Shown here piece after piece: positions 1 through 9,375 of a stretch of 64,000 nucleotides of DNA. A model generated the notes under the pieces. The model was not told the DNA's origin. It was given only the letters and a program-made list of their open reading frames with translations, and made no database searches. Numbering within the stretch: position 1 is the first letter of the stretch; each line of letters opens with the position of its first letter. The translations under genes were made by a program, and so were the position numbers. The DNA comes from a bacterium YEK0313 (GTDB taxonomy: Bacteria; Pseudomonadota; Alphaproteobacteria; Rhizobiales; Phreatobacteraceae), in NCBI GenBank assembly GCA_000751295.2, contig CCMO02000001.1, positions 979,501-1,043,500 of the forward strand, in the 5' to 3' direction.

Positions 1-1321
1 AATGATTGAGCGGGGAGATCATGTCCGTGCCGTTCGAATAGACGGGGAACAGCGACCAGCCGTCCTTTTTGACGCGCCGGGCGAGCACCGTGCCCCAGTC
101 CATCGTCTGCTCGTCGACGGTGAAGCCGGCATTCTTCATGTTCTGCGCCAGCACCTGCGCCGCGGTCTGGCTGATCGAGCCGGCGACCTCCAGGATGACG
201 ACCGGCTCGCCGGCATAGCTCGTCGCCTTCAGCGCAGCCTTCGCCGCCGCGATGTCCAGCCCGGCAGCCTCCGCGCCGGCGGCGCTCGACAGCGGCGCAT
301 CGCACATCCAGAAGGACGGACACTGGGCCGCGTGAAACTCGGCGGGAACGCCTATGGCCGACAGGATCGACGGCTGATCGACGAGCTTCCAGAGCACCCG
401 CCGCACCGCCGGATCGTCGAACGGCGGGAATGCATGGTTGAGCCGGAAATTGCCCTGGAACTGGTGGATGCCGCCGATGCTCAAAAGCTTGACGTTGCGC
501 GCGCGGCGCAGCAGCGGCAGGGCGTCGAAGGGCAGATATTGCATATAGTCGATCTCGCCCCTGATGAGGGCGTTCGCGCCGGTCATCTGGTCGGGCATGA
601 CGCGCAGGTCGAGCCGGTCGACCTTGACCGCACGGCCGCCGGCCAGGAAATCGGCGGGCTCGGCGCGCGGGACATAGTCCGGGTTGCGCTCCAGGATCAT
701 GGAGTTGCCGGACTTCCAGAGATCGGCGCGGAAGCGGAACGGGCCGGAGCCGACGGGCGGTACCGTGATGCGCTGGTCGCCGGGCGTCGAGGCGAAGCGC
801 ATCGGCATCATCACCGGCAGCGGCGCGTTCGCCTTGCCGAGCGCCTGGAGCATCAGGGGGAACGGCTCTTTGAGCGCGATCGAGAAGGTCGTGTCGTCCT
901 TTGCCGCCATCGCGGCCGTCGCGGCCCGCAGCATGCGGCCGATGGCATCGCGCGGCGCCCAGCGATTGATCGAGGCGACGCATTCGGCCGCGGTGACCGG
1001 CGCGCCGTCGTGCCATTTCAGGCCGTCGCGCAGGGTGAAGGTCCAGGTCAGCCTGTCGGGCGAGGTTTCGTAGCGCGCCACCATCTGTGGCTGGATCTCG
1101 CCCTTGCCGTCCATCGCGAACAGCGTGTCGAAGATGTGGTAGCCGAAGGTTCGCGTGATCGCGGCCGTCGTGAAATGCGGGTCGAAGATCACGACCTCGG
1201 ATTCCAGCACCACCGTCAGCGACGTCTCGGCACGTGCCCCGTGGGGCCGGATGATGCCGGCGGCGGCGACAAGGCCCATGCCGGCGAGCGCGTTCCTGCG
1301 GGTCAAGGTCGTCAAGGCCAT
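1..1321 (-). CDS. ABC transporter substrate-binding protein, family 5 (peptide/opine type), C-terminus cut by window edge
   Basis: Periplasmic ligand-binding protein of a peptide/nickel-type ABC importer (SBP_bac_5). The ATG at 1321 gives a Tat-type leader (TRRNALAGMGL, then an Ala-rich stretch ending ARA near residue 30), then the family pattern: FDPHFTT, a TFTLRDGLKWHDGAPVTA segment near residues 95-110, and a PVGSGPF motif followed by an RNPDY block. About 440 codons are visible and the frame stays open to base 1; family members run to about 500-530 residues, so the missing part is the C-terminal lobe. The permease and ATPase genes, if adjacent, would lie left of the window. It is divergent from the amidase genes, with 270 bp between them that show nothing distinctive. 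Family is certain; the ligand is not readable. Confidence 0.9.
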   Translation of the reverse strand, partial: MALTTLTRRNALAGMGLVAAAGIIRPHGARAETSLTVVLESEVVIFDPHFTTAAITRTFGYHIFDTLFAMDGKGEIQPQMVARYETSPDRLTWTFTLRDGLKWHDGAPVTAAECVASINRWAPRDAIGRMLRAATAAMAAKDDTTFSIALKEPFPLMLQALGKANAPLPVMMPMRFASTPGDQRITVPPVGSGPFRFRADLWKSGNSMILERNPDYVPRAEPADFLAGGRAVKVDRLDLRVMPDQMTGANALIRGEIDYMQYLPFDALPLLRRARNVKLLSIGGIHQFQGNFRLNHAFPPFDDPAVRRVLWKLVDQPSILSAIGVPAEFHAAQCPSFWMCDAPLSSAAGAEAAGLDIAAAKAALKATSYAGEPVVILEVAGSISQTAAQVLAQNMKNAGFTVDEQTMDWGTVLARRVKKDGWSLFPVYSNGTDMISPLNH

Positions 1322-1591
1322 GGCACTGCCCTCGCTTGCATGATGAGGCCGGAGAAGCCGGCCCGCGCCGCCTGGAGGATGCACGTCGACAGGTCCCGGC
1401 AGGTTAGCCGGGCAGCCGGGCCGCGCAATCGGCCTGCATCGAATTTTCTTCTCCCAAGGGCTCCTTTTGAAGAATGCAGACCTGCAGCGGCGGCGGCTGG
1501 ACCGACGGAATGGCCCGCCGCATGATCCCGGCTGCTGGGCATGACAGGCGCATGCCGCACTCCGCCGCCGCGCTCGGCGCCGCGGCCCGCC

Positions 1592-3011
1592 ATGCCGGAT
1601 GCAGATCTTCTGTTCACTTCCGCGACCAGGGCGGCAGCCCTGATCCGGGCGAGAAAGCTCTCCCCGGTCGACTATGCGCGGGCGGTGCTGGCGGCGATGG
1701 AGCGGCAGCAGCCGCACCTCAACTGCTTCGTCACGATCATGGCGGACCAGGCGCTGGCCGGAGCCAAGCGGGCCGAGGATGCCGTCATGGCCGGCGCGGA
1801 GCTCGGCCCGCTGCACGGCGTTCCCGTCCACATCAAGGACCTTGTCGACGTCGCCGGTATCAGGACCACCCATGGCACGGCGATCTTCGCCGACAATGTG
1901 GCCGCCGCCGACGACGTCCTCGTCGCGCGCCTCCGCCGGGCCGGCGCCGTCATCGTCGGCAAGACCACGACGCCGGAATTCGGCAACAAGGGCCTGACCG
2001 ACGGGCCGAGCTTCGGCATCACGCGCAATCCCTGGAACCGCGAGCGCACGCCCGGCGGGTCGAGCGGCGGTCGCCGCCGGCCTCGCGCCGCTCGGGCTCG
2101 GCACGGACGGAGCGGGTTCCGTGCGCGGCCCGGCCGCATGCTGCGGCCTGGTCGGGCTGAAACCGACGCTCGGCGCGGTGCCCTACGATACGACCCGCGA
2201 TGCCTTCGGCAACAATGTCTATGCCGGGCCGCTCGCCCGCACCGTGACCGACGCCGCCGTGATGCATGCCGTGCTCACCGGCGCAACCGCGAAGGATCCC
2301 TGGACGCAGGGCGGCGAGGATCGCCGCCGCCTGTCGCCCGTGCTGATCGGGCACGACCTTTCCGGCATCCGCATCGGTTATGTCGAGCGCTGCGCCAATC
2401 CGCGCGTCGCCGTCGACGTGCTGACGAATACCCGCGCCTGCCTCGACGCCTGGGCCGGCCTTGGCGCGGCGGTGGAGGAGGTGACCGAGGCGATCGACTG
2501 GATCGAATATGAGGGGCGCATCCTCTACCAGTCGAACTTCGCCGTGTTCTGCGCGCCTTTCCTGCCCAAGTGGCAGGACCGGATGGATCCGGTGACGCTT
2601 GCCTTCATGGAGCGCGGGGCAAGGTTCAGCCTCGCCGATTTCCGCAATGCCCAGTTCGCCCGCACGCGGCTGTTCCGGCAGATCCAGGCGCTGTTCGAGC
2701 GCTACGACGTCCTGGTCATGCCGACGCATTCGCGCACGGCACTGCCGGTCGGCTTCGACGCGGCGAACGACGAGGTCGAGGTCGACGGCGTCAAATGCGG
2801 CATTACGCGCCAGGGCTGGACCTCCTACCAATATCCCTTCAATCTCACCGGCCATCCGGCCGTGTCGATCCCCTCCGGTTTCGGCGCCGACGGCCTGCCG
2901 ACGGGCATTCAGGTCGTCGGCCGCTGGGGCTGCGACACCGACGTGCTTCGCTTCGCCTCCCTGCTCGAACTGGCCCGTCCCTGGGCGCAGCACCGACCGA
3001 AAGCGGCCTGA
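1592..3011 (+). pseudogene. Amidase-signature hydrolase, frameshifted
   Basis: Two reading frames together make one amidase. Frame 1 (from the ATG at 1592) carries the catalytic Lys in HIKDLVDVAG and the cis-Ser in PGGSSGG, then becomes arginine-rich nonsense. The other frame resumes with VAAGLAPLGLGTDGAGSVRGPAACCGLVGLKPT, which holds the nucleophilic Ser, and runs to the stop at 3009-3011. The break is at about 2068-2073. Compared with the adjacent paralogue, which has GGSSGGAAACIAAG, four Ala-type codons and two bases (about 14 bp of GCC repeats) are missing. Upstream codons 1541-1591 lack family similarity, so 1592 is the preferred start. Either a real loss of function or an assembly error in a GC run. 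It lies 5 bp before the intact amidase gene. Confidence 0.8.
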
Positions 3012-3016
3012 CGGGG

Positions 3017-4444
3017 ATGGCCATGCGCGATACGGACTGCTTCCTCACCATCGCCGAACTCGGCGAACGTTTCGCGGCCGGCCGCGCCAGGCCGAGCGCC
3101 ATCGCAAGCCTGCACCTGGAGCGCATCGCGCGGATCGACCCGGTGCTCAACGCCATGCAGGTCGTCGATGCCGACGGCGCGCTGAAGGCTGCCGCGGCGA
3201 GCGACGCGCGCTGGGCCGCGGGCCGTCCCGCCAGCCCCCTCGACGGCGTGACGGTGACCATCAAGGACAATGTCGACCTTGCCGGCTTCCCGACCCGCCA
3301 TGGCTCGCTGACGACTGCCGACGTGCCGGCGGCGGCGGATGCGCCGGTGGTCGCCCGGCTGCGCGAGGCCGGCGCCATCATCCTCGGCAAGACCCGTCTG
3401 CCGGAGTTCGGCTGGAAGGGCCTCACCGACGGGCCGCTCCAGGGCGAGCCGACGCGCAATCCGTGGAATATCGCGGTGTCGCCGGGCGGATCGAGCGGCG
3501 GCGCGGCCGCCTGCATCGCGGCCGGCATCGGCGCCATCGCCTTCGGCAATGACGGTGGCGGCTCGATCCGCATCCCCGCCAGCTTCTGCGGGCTGTTTGG
3601 ATTGAAGCCGACCTTCGGCCGGGTGCCGCACCATCTGCAGGAAGGCCTGTTCGCGACCCTCGTGGCCGGCGGCCCGATCGCGCGGACAGTCGCCGATGCC
3701 GCCGTGACCCTCGCCGTCATGGCGCGCCCCGACGAGCGCGATTGGTTCGCCCTGCCGCCGGCGCCGGACGGATGGCTGGCCAATCTTACGCCGCGGCTCG
3801 AAGGGCTGCGCATCGCCTATGCCCCCGTGCTCGGCGGCGTCAGTGCGGACGACGAGGTTCGCGCCGTGGTCGACGCGGCGGTCGAGACGCTGCGCGGCCA
3901 CGGCGCGACGATCAACGAAGTGCCCTCGCCGATCGGCGATCTGCAGGACCGGTTCGAAGCCTATTGGATCGGCGCCTTCGCTCGCCGCATGCGGCTGATT
4001 CCGCGCGACCGCTGGGACGATCTCGACCCGGGCTTCCGCGCTGTCGCCGAGCGCGGCATGGACGTGAGCATCGACCAGCTGCTGGATGGCGAAGCCGCGC
4101 GCGCCGCGCTCGGCCGCACATTCGCGGCCTTCCATCGCGACCACGATCTGCTGCTGACGCCGACCGTGCCGCATGTCGCGCCGCCGGCGGAGACCGTCTA
4201 TCATGGTCCGATGTATGACCGCTGGCGCGACGGCGTGCCGTTCACATTGCCGTTCAACCTGACCGGCCAGCCGGCCTCGACCGCGCCCTGCGGCCTGTCG
4301 GCGTCCGGCCTGCCCGTCGGCCTGCAGGTGGTCGGCCCGAAATATGCGGAACGGCTGATCCTGGAAGCGGGCCTGGCCATCGAGTCAGCGCTCGGCTTCG
4401 CGCAGCCGCATCCGAAGCTGATGGAGACCCTCGCCGCCCGCTGA
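3017..4444 (+). CDS. Amidase-signature family hydrolase
   Basis: Ser-cisSer-Lys amidohydrolase of about 475 residues, hydrolysing an unknown amide in the cytoplasm. The triad is visible: Lys in VTIKDNVDLAGF, cis-Ser in SPGGSSGGAAAC, nucleophile Ser in GNDGGGSIRIPAS, followed by the conserved FCGLFGLKPT. The C-terminal PFNLTGQPASTAPCG block is typical. The start is ATG 3017 (MAMRD), 5 bp after the stop of the broken amidase, so the two were probably co-transcribed duplicates; ATG 3023 is an alternative. The neighbouring solute-binding protein and flavin monooxygenase suggest a small uptake and catabolic cluster. It could be annotated as AtzF/GatA-like, but nothing shows a role in tRNA amidation and no gatB/gatC is adjacent. 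Confidence 0.88.
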   Translation: MAMRDTDCFLTIAELGERFAAGRARPSAIASLHLERIARIDPVLNAMQVVDADGALKAAAASDARWAAGRPASPLDGVTVTIKDNVDLAGFPTRHGSLTTADVPAAADAPVVARLREAGAIILGKTRLPEFGWKGLTDGPLQGEPTRNPWNIAVSPGGSSGGAAACIAAGIGAIAFGNDGGGSIRIPASFCGLFGLKPTFGRVPHHLQEGLFATLVAGGPIARTVADAAVTLAVMARPDERDWFALPPAPDGWLANLTPRLEGLRIAYAPVLGGVSADDEVRAVVDAAVETLRGHGATINEVPSPIGDLQDRFEAYWIGAFARRMRLIPRDRWDDLDPGFRAVAERGMDVSIDQLLDGEAARAALGRTFAAFHRDHDLLLTPTVPHVAPPAETVYHGPMYDRWRDGVPFTLPFNLTGQPASTAPCGLSASGLPVGLQVVGPKYAERLILEAGLAIESALGFAQPHPKLMETLAAR

Positions 4445-4450
4445 GGCCGT

Positions 4451-4577
4451 TCAGGCCATCCGGGCGACGGCGGCGAACCCTTCCTCCGCAGCCTCCAGTG
4501 CCCGATCGATTGCCGCTTCCGTGTGGGCGCACGACGTCGATCGAATTGGCAAGCACGGGCGGGCTCGACTGAGGCAT
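4451..4577 (-). pseudogene. Remnant of a class III (GSA-type) aminotransferase: head and tail joined by an internal deletion
   Basis: On the minus strand the stop at 4451-4453 ends a frame reading AHTEAAIDRALEAAEEGF then AAVARMA, closely like the C-terminus of glutamate-1-semialdehyde-type aminotransferases (S-A-H-T-x-x-D-I-D-x-T-L-x-A-A). About 50 bp upstream an ATG at 4577, with GGAG 8 nt before it, opens a second frame (MPQSSPPVLANSIDVV) that looks like a gene start. The two frames differ by one base, and everything between them, about 1.2 kb in an intact gene, is absent. The tail is convincing; the head is inference. The remnant sits head-to-tail against the amidase gene's 3' end. Confidence 0.5.
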
Positions 4578-4745
4578 CGCGGGTCTCCGGCGGCCACGGG
4601 CTGCCCACCAGCCTAAGCGGCGCCGGTCTCGAACGGCGCGCATGACAGCCATGCGCGCGCGACCATGAACATGCTGCCGGATTGCCGGCCGATCCGCCTC
4701 TGCGGCAGCATTCCCGCCGATGCCAAGACAGGGGGACGCGCGCGC

Positions 4746-6515
4746 ATGAATGCTGAGACCGAGGCGAGACGGTGGCTTGCGGCCTTCGCGTCGCATCTGG
4801 CCGATGCCCACCCGGAAGCGGCGGCCGAACTCTTCCTGGAGGAGAGCTACTGGCGCGACTTCGTTGCCTTCACCTGGAACATCGTCACGCTGGAGGGCCG
4901 CCCCGCCATTGCCGCCATGCTTCAGGCGCGCGGCCGCGCGGTTGCCTCGACGCGCTGGCAGCTCGACGGCAGCCCCGAAGCAACCGAGACGGGCCTTGCG
5001 TTCTGGTTCACCTTCGAAACGGCCGTCGGCCGCGGCCGCGGTCATGCGCGTCTCAAGGACGGCCGCTGCTGGACCCTGCTCACGACGCTGCGCGAGCTGA
5101 AAGGCTTCGAGGAAAAATGCCGCGAGACGCGCCCGCTCGGCACGGCCCACGGTGTCGTCCGCAACCGCACGACCTGGGCGGATCAGCGCGCAGCTGACGC
5201 CCGGCTCGGCATCGATCGCCAGCCTTACGTCCTGATCGTCGGCGGCGGCCAGGGCGGCCTCGGGCTCGGAGCCAGGCTGAAGCAGATCGGCGTGCCCGCG
5301 CTGATCGTGGACAAGCATGCCCGCGCCGGCGACGCCTGGCGCCGGCGCTACCGTTCGCTGTGCCTGCATGATCCGGTCTGGTACGACCACATGCCCTACC
5401 TGCCCTTCCCGGACCATTGGCCGGTCTTCACGCCGAAGGACAAGATGGGCGACTGGCTCGAAGCCTACAGCACGATCATGGAGCTGGACCTGTGGACCGG
5501 CACCGCCTGCCGCACCGCCGCTTATGATGAAGACCGCGGCGAATGGACCGCCACCGTCGAGCGTGCGGGCGAGACGATCACGCTGCGCCCGAAACATCTG
5601 GTTCTCGCCACCGGAATGTCAGGCAAGCCGCAGGTGCCGCACCTGCCCGGCCAGGCTTCGTTCCGCGGCGTGCAATGCCATTCGAGCAACTATCCCGACG
5701 GGCGGGACTTTGCGGGCAAGCGTTGCGTGATCATCGGCGCGAACAATTCGGCGCACGATATTGCGGCCGACCTCTGGGAGCACGGCGCCGCGGTGACCAT
5801 GGTCCAACGCTCGCCGACGCTGGTGGTGCGTTCGGAAACCGTCCAGCGGCTCGGCTGGGCGCTCTATTCGGAGGCCGCCAACCGGGCCGGCATCGACGCT
5901 GACAAGGCCGACCTCATCGCGGCTTCGACGCCTTACGCCGTGCTGCCGCAGCTCCTGAAACCTGTCGTCGCGCGCATGAAGCAGGAGGATGCGGCCTTCT
6001 ACGAAGCGCTGCGGGCCGTCGGCTTTCAGCTGACATTCGGCGAGGATGAGACCGGCCTCAGCCTCATGTATCCGCGCCGTGGCTCCGGCTATTACATCGA
6101 TGTCGGCGCCTCCGAACTGATCGCCACCCGCCAGATCGCGCTGCGCAGCGGCGTCGGCATTGCCGGTCTCTCCGAGGACGCGGTCCTGCTCGACGACGGC
6201 TCCGGCCTGCCGGCCGACCTCGTCGTCTATGCCACCGGCTACGGCTCGATGACCGGCTGGGCCGCGGAGCTGATCTCGCAGGCGGTGGCCGACAAGGTCG
6301 GCCCGTGCTGGGGCATGGGATCGGGAACCGCACGCGACCCGGGCCCCTGGCTCGGCGAGCTGCGCAACATGTGGAAGCCCACCGCGCAGGAAGGTCTGTG
6401 GTTCCACGGCGGCAACCTCGCCCAGTCGCGGCACTATTCCCGCTATGTCGCCATCCAGCTCAAGGCGCGCTTCGAGGGCATCGAGACGCCCGTCTATGCC
6501 GGCCCGGCCGCCTGA
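4746..6515 (+). CDS. Flavin-containing monooxygenase with an N-terminal NTF2/SnoaL-like domain
   Basis: About 589 residues. Residues 1-130 look like an NTF2/SnoaL-type cone fold (FLEESYWRDFVAFTWNIVTLEG). A Rossmann FAD site follows (VLIVGGGQGGLGLG, near residue 160), then an FMO-like FRGVQCHSSNYPDG motif and a second dinucleotide motif CVIIGANNSAHDIA for NADPH. This is the layout of FMO/Baeyer-Villiger-type NAD(P)/FAD oxidoreductases of about 600 residues. ATG 4746 is chosen because AGGGGGA lies about 10 nt upstream and similarity begins here; the in-frame ATG at 4665 adds only low-complexity sequence. The substrate is unknown. It could oxygenate an amine, sulfide or ketone linked to the neighbouring amidase pathway. 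Confidence 0.87.
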   Translation: MNAETEARRWLAAFASHLADAHPEAAAELFLEESYWRDFVAFTWNIVTLEGRPAIAAMLQARGRAVASTRWQLDGSPEATETGLAFWFTFETAVGRGRGHARLKDGRCWTLLTTLRELKGFEEKCRETRPLGTAHGVVRNRTTWADQRAADARLGIDRQPYVLIVGGGQGGLGLGARLKQIGVPALIVDKHARAGDAWRRRYRSLCLHDPVWYDHMPYLPFPDHWPVFTPKDKMGDWLEAYSTIMELDLWTGTACRTAAYDEDRGEWTATVERAGETITLRPKHLVLATGMSGKPQVPHLPGQASFRGVQCHSSNYPDGRDFAGKRCVIIGANNSAHDIAADLWEHGAAVTMVQRSPTLVVRSETVQRLGWALYSEAANRAGIDADKADLIAASTPYAVLPQLLKPVVARMKQEDAAFYEALRAVGFQLTFGEDETGLSLMYPRRGSGYYIDVGASELIATRQIALRSGVGIAGLSEDAVLLDDGSGLPADLVVYATGYGSMTGWAAELISQAVADKVGPCWGMGSGTARDPGPWLGELRNMWKPTAQEGLWFHGGNLAQSRHYSRYVAIQLKARFEGIETPVYAGPAA

Positions 6516-6551
6516 TCCCGATCGCGTCTCGCACCCCGCATGGCCCCGCGG

Positions 6552-7850
6552 TCAGGTAACGCCGCCGACGAGGCGCACCGTGCCATCGTCGACCAGCACC
6601 TCCTTCGGCGCGGGGTGGCCGAGGAAATGGACCGGGCTCGCGGTGAGGCCATAGGCGCCGGACTGCAGCACGGCGACGAGATCGCCTTCACCGAGGTCGG
6701 GCAGCTCGGCCTTGCGCGCGATCGTGTCGAGCGGCGTGCAGAGCGGCCCGACGACGCTGGCCGGCCCGGCCGAGGCGGCGCCGACCCGGTCCGGCGCGAG
6801 CAGCGGATAGTCGCGCTTGATGACCTGGCCGAGATTGCCGGAGGCGGCCAGGTGGTGGTGCATGCCGCCGTCGGTGACGAGGAAGCGTGCGCCGCGCGAA
6901 CGCTTGGCGGCGAGCACGCCGGCGACATAGACGCCTGCCGGTCCGACGAGGAAGCGCCCGGGCTCGACCACGATCCGCGCCGCACGGATCAGCGGATCAG
7001 CCGCCCGCGCCGCCTTGAGCGTCGGCACGTGGCTGGCCAGGCGATCGAGATCGAGCGGCTTTTCGCCGGCAAAATAGGGAATGCCGAGGCCGCCGCCGAG
7101 ATCGATCGTGTCGAGCGGCCGGCCGATGCGGCCGGCGACACGGCGCGCCACGGCGAGGCCGTGCGTCCATTGCGCCGCGAGCACGTCGGCGTCGAGGATC
7201 TGGGTGCCGGCGAACATATGGACGCCGGCGAGCTTCAGGCAGGGGCTCGCGGCGACACGGTCGACGACCGCGTCGAGATCCTCCTCGTCGAACCCGAAGG
7301 GCGCCGGACGGCCGCCCATGCGCATGGCGCCGCCCTGCACTTCGGCGACCGGATTGATGCGGATCGCCACCGGCACGGCCGCGCCGCTGGCGAGCGCCTC
7401 GATCCGGTCGATCTCCTCGAAGCTCTCCAGGTGAATCTCGCCGATGCCCTCGACGATGACGGCGGCGAGCTCGGCGCTGCGCTTGCCCGGTCCCGCGAAC
7501 AGGATCCGTCGCGGCGGTGCGCCCGCCGCGCGCGCGATCCGGTATTCCCCGAGCGAGGCGATCTCCACGCCCGCCCCTTCGGCGAGGAACACCGCCACCA
7601 CGGCCGGGTTGGGATTGGCCTTGATCGAATAGTGAATATCGGCAAAGCCGGCGAGCGCCCCGGCCAACCGTGCGTGATTGCGGCGCATGACGGCAGCGTC
7701 ATAGACATAGAGCGGCGTGCCATGCCGGGCCGCGATATCGGCAAGCCTGACGCCGCCGACCAGGAGGTGGCCGGCCGTGACGGCGAAGATCTCGGTCGCC
7801 AGCCGCTCGGCCTGGCTCGGCCCCCCGGTTCCCGTCTCAGGCGCCGTCAC
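6552..7850 (-). CDS. Type III PLP-dependent decarboxylase (diaminopimelate/ornithine decarboxylase fold)
   Basis: Alanine-racemase-fold decarboxylase of about 432 residues. PLP Lys lies in HYSIKANPNP (about residue 77). Other marks are the phosphate-binding GGGLGIPY, EPGRFLV, the subunit-crossing Cys in VGPLCTPLDTIA, and YGLTASPVHFLGHP at the C-terminus. GTG 7850 is preferred, with GGAG 9 nt upstream; TTG 7865 is a longer alternative. The gene overlaps the ligase gene by 14 bp and is last in a coupled operon of acyltransferase-like protein, carrier protein and AMP-ligase. This resembles the decarboxylase subgroup found beside exosortase loci rather than LysA, so it probably decarboxylates an amino acid, possibly while it is carrier-bound. 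No exosortase gene is visible here. Confidence 0.88.
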   Translation of the reverse strand: MTAPETGTGGPSQAERLATEIFAVTAGHLLVGGVRLADIAARHGTPLYVYDAAVMRRNHARLAGALAGFADIHYSIKANPNPAVVAVFLAEGAGVEIASLGEYRIARAAGAPPRRILFAGPGKRSAELAAVIVEGIGEIHLESFEEIDRIEALASGAAVPVAIRINPVAEVQGGAMRMGGRPAPFGFDEEDLDAVVDRVAASPCLKLAGVHMFAGTQILDADVLAAQWTHGLAVARRVAGRIGRPLDTIDLGGGLGIPYFAGEKPLDLDRLASHVPTLKAARAADPLIRAARIVVEPGRFLVGPAGVYVAGVLAAKRSRGARFLVTDGGMHHHLAASGNLGQVIKRDYPLLAPDRVGAASAGPASVVGPLCTPLDTIARKAELPDLGEGDLVAVLQSGAYGLTASPVHFLGHPAPKEVLVDDGTVRLVGGVT

Positions 7851-9375
7851 GACTGCGCTCCGCAACGAGCCCGCGATAGTCGACCTTCCCGTTCGGCGTC
7901 ACCGGCAGCGCGCTGACCCATTCGATCGCCCGCGGCACCATATAGGGCGGCAGCTGCAGCGCCGCGGCCTTCAGCACCGCCTCGGCGTCCGCCGCCTCGT
8001 CTTTCGCGACCCCCACTGCATGCACCTTCTGGCCCGCGAAGGGATCCGGCAGGCCGACGACCGCGACCTGGGCGAAGGCGCCGGTCGCCATCAGCACCTC
8101 CTCGACTTCGGTCGGGCTGATGCGGTAGCCGGCCGATTTGATCATGGCGTCGCGGCGCCCGACGAAATGGAAGAAGCCGTCCTCGTCCTCATAGACGAGA
8201 TCGCCGGAATAGCAGACCGTCTCGCCGCCCTGGGCGCCCGGAATGAACGGGTGCGGCTTGAGCACTTCCGCCGTGTCGTCGGGCCGGTTCCAATAGCCGA
8301 GCGACACGGTCGGACCGCGATGGACCAGAATGCCCGGCTCGCCGGGCTTGGTGCGCCGGCCCTCGGCATCGACGGCGAAGATCTCGGTCTCGGGAATCGC
8401 CCGCCCGATCGAGGTCGGGCGCCGGTCGATTTCCTCGGGCGGCAGAAAGGTGGAGCGGAAGGCCTCGGTGAGACCATACATCAGGAAGATGCGCGTATCC
8501 GGCAGCCGGCTCCGGAGCAGCCGCACGGTCTGCGAGGGAACCGCGCCCCCGGAATTGGTGATGTAGCGCAGGCTCGGCAGGGGCGTGCGGGCGAGTGACG
8601 GCGTCGCCCGGGTCAGGATCGCCCAGATGGTCGGCACGCCGGCGAGGCCGGTGACGCCATGGTCGCGGATGGCGGTGACGATCTCGTCGCCGAAACGGAA
8701 CGTGAGCAGCACCAGGCTCGCCCCCTGCTCCATCGCGGTCAGGAGTTGGTTGAGCCCGTAATCGAAGCTGAACGGCAGCACCGAAAGGATCCGGTCGGCG
8801 GCGCTGAGGCCGAGGTAGGTGCGGACGATGCGCGTGCCGGCGATCAGGTTGCGATGGCTGAGCATCACGCCCTTCGGCCGACCGGTGGAGCCGGACGTAT
8901 AGAGAATGGCCGCGAGATCCTCACCGATGGCGACATCGCGCATCCCGTCCGGCTCGCTGGCGGGCTGCCAGCGCGCATCGTCGACGAGATGGATCGCCGC
9001 ATCCGCGAGGCCGGCGAGCGCCTCGCCGACCCGCTCGGCGAGCGCCGCGCTGGTCAGCACGATGCGGGCGCCGCAATCGGCGACGATATGACGGATCTGC
9101 GCCGGCTGCAGCAGGCTGTTGACCGGGACGAACACGCCGCCGGCCGCGCTGACCGCGAAGATCGCCCAGCATTCCTCGATCGATTTCGGCAGCACCAGCG
9201 CCACCCGGTCGCCGCGCTCGAGGCCGAGGCCGCCAAGAACGCCGGCGGCATGCGCGACCTGCCGGCGCAGCGCGCCATGGGACATCGACCGCCCGCCGTC
9301 GATCAGTGCAACCGCCGCGTCGCTGCCGGATGTGCCGGTCGCGAGCAGGTGATGGGTCAGATAGGGCGCGGACAT
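7837..9375 (-). CDS. AMP-dependent acyl/aminoacyl ligase (ANL superfamily)
   Basis: Adenylate-forming ligase of 512 residues, expected to activate a carboxylate with ATP and load it onto the adjacent carrier protein. Core motifs are in order: YTSGSTGRPKGVMLSH (A3), MYGLTEAF (A5), YSGDLVYEDEDGFFHFVGR (A7-A8) and the C-terminal lysine in TPNGKVDYRG (A10). ATG 9375 shares one base with the carrier-protein stop (TGATG), showing translational coupling. The overall pattern is like the acyl-CoA ligases named for exosortase A systems. Substrate choice (amino acid, fatty acid or aryl acid) cannot be read with confidence. Neighbours imply the route ligase to carrier protein, then decarboxylation and acyl transfer. 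Confidence 0.9.
   Translation of the reverse strand: MSAPYLTHHLLATGTSGSDAAVALIDGGRSMSHGALRRQVAHAAGVLGGLGLERGDRVALVLPKSIEECWAIFAVSAAGGVFVPVNSLLQPAQIRHIVADCGARIVLTSAALAERVGEALAGLADAAIHLVDDARWQPASEPDGMRDVAIGEDLAAILYTSGSTGRPKGVMLSHRNLIAGTRIVRTYLGLSAADRILSVLPFSFDYGLNQLLTAMEQGASLVLLTFRFGDEIVTAIRDHGVTGLAGVPTIWAILTRATPSLARTPLPSLRYITNSGGAVPSQTVRLLRSRLPDTRIFLMYGLTEAFRSTFLPPEEIDRRPTSIGRAIPETEIFAVDAEGRRTKPGEPGILVHRGPTVSLGYWNRPDDTAEVLKPHPFIPGAQGGETVCYSGDLVYEDEDGFFHFVGRRDAMIKSAGYRISPTEVEEVLMATGAFAQVAVVGLPDPFAGQKVHAVGVAKDEAADAEAVLKAAALQLPPYMVPRAIEWVSALPVTPNGKVDYRGLVAERSRDGA

Noticed and set aside
2..1525. Long plus-strand open frame over the start of the window
   Set aside because: It is antisense to a clear solute-binding protein gene and is Arg/Gly-rich, as expected from reading GC-rich codons backwards.
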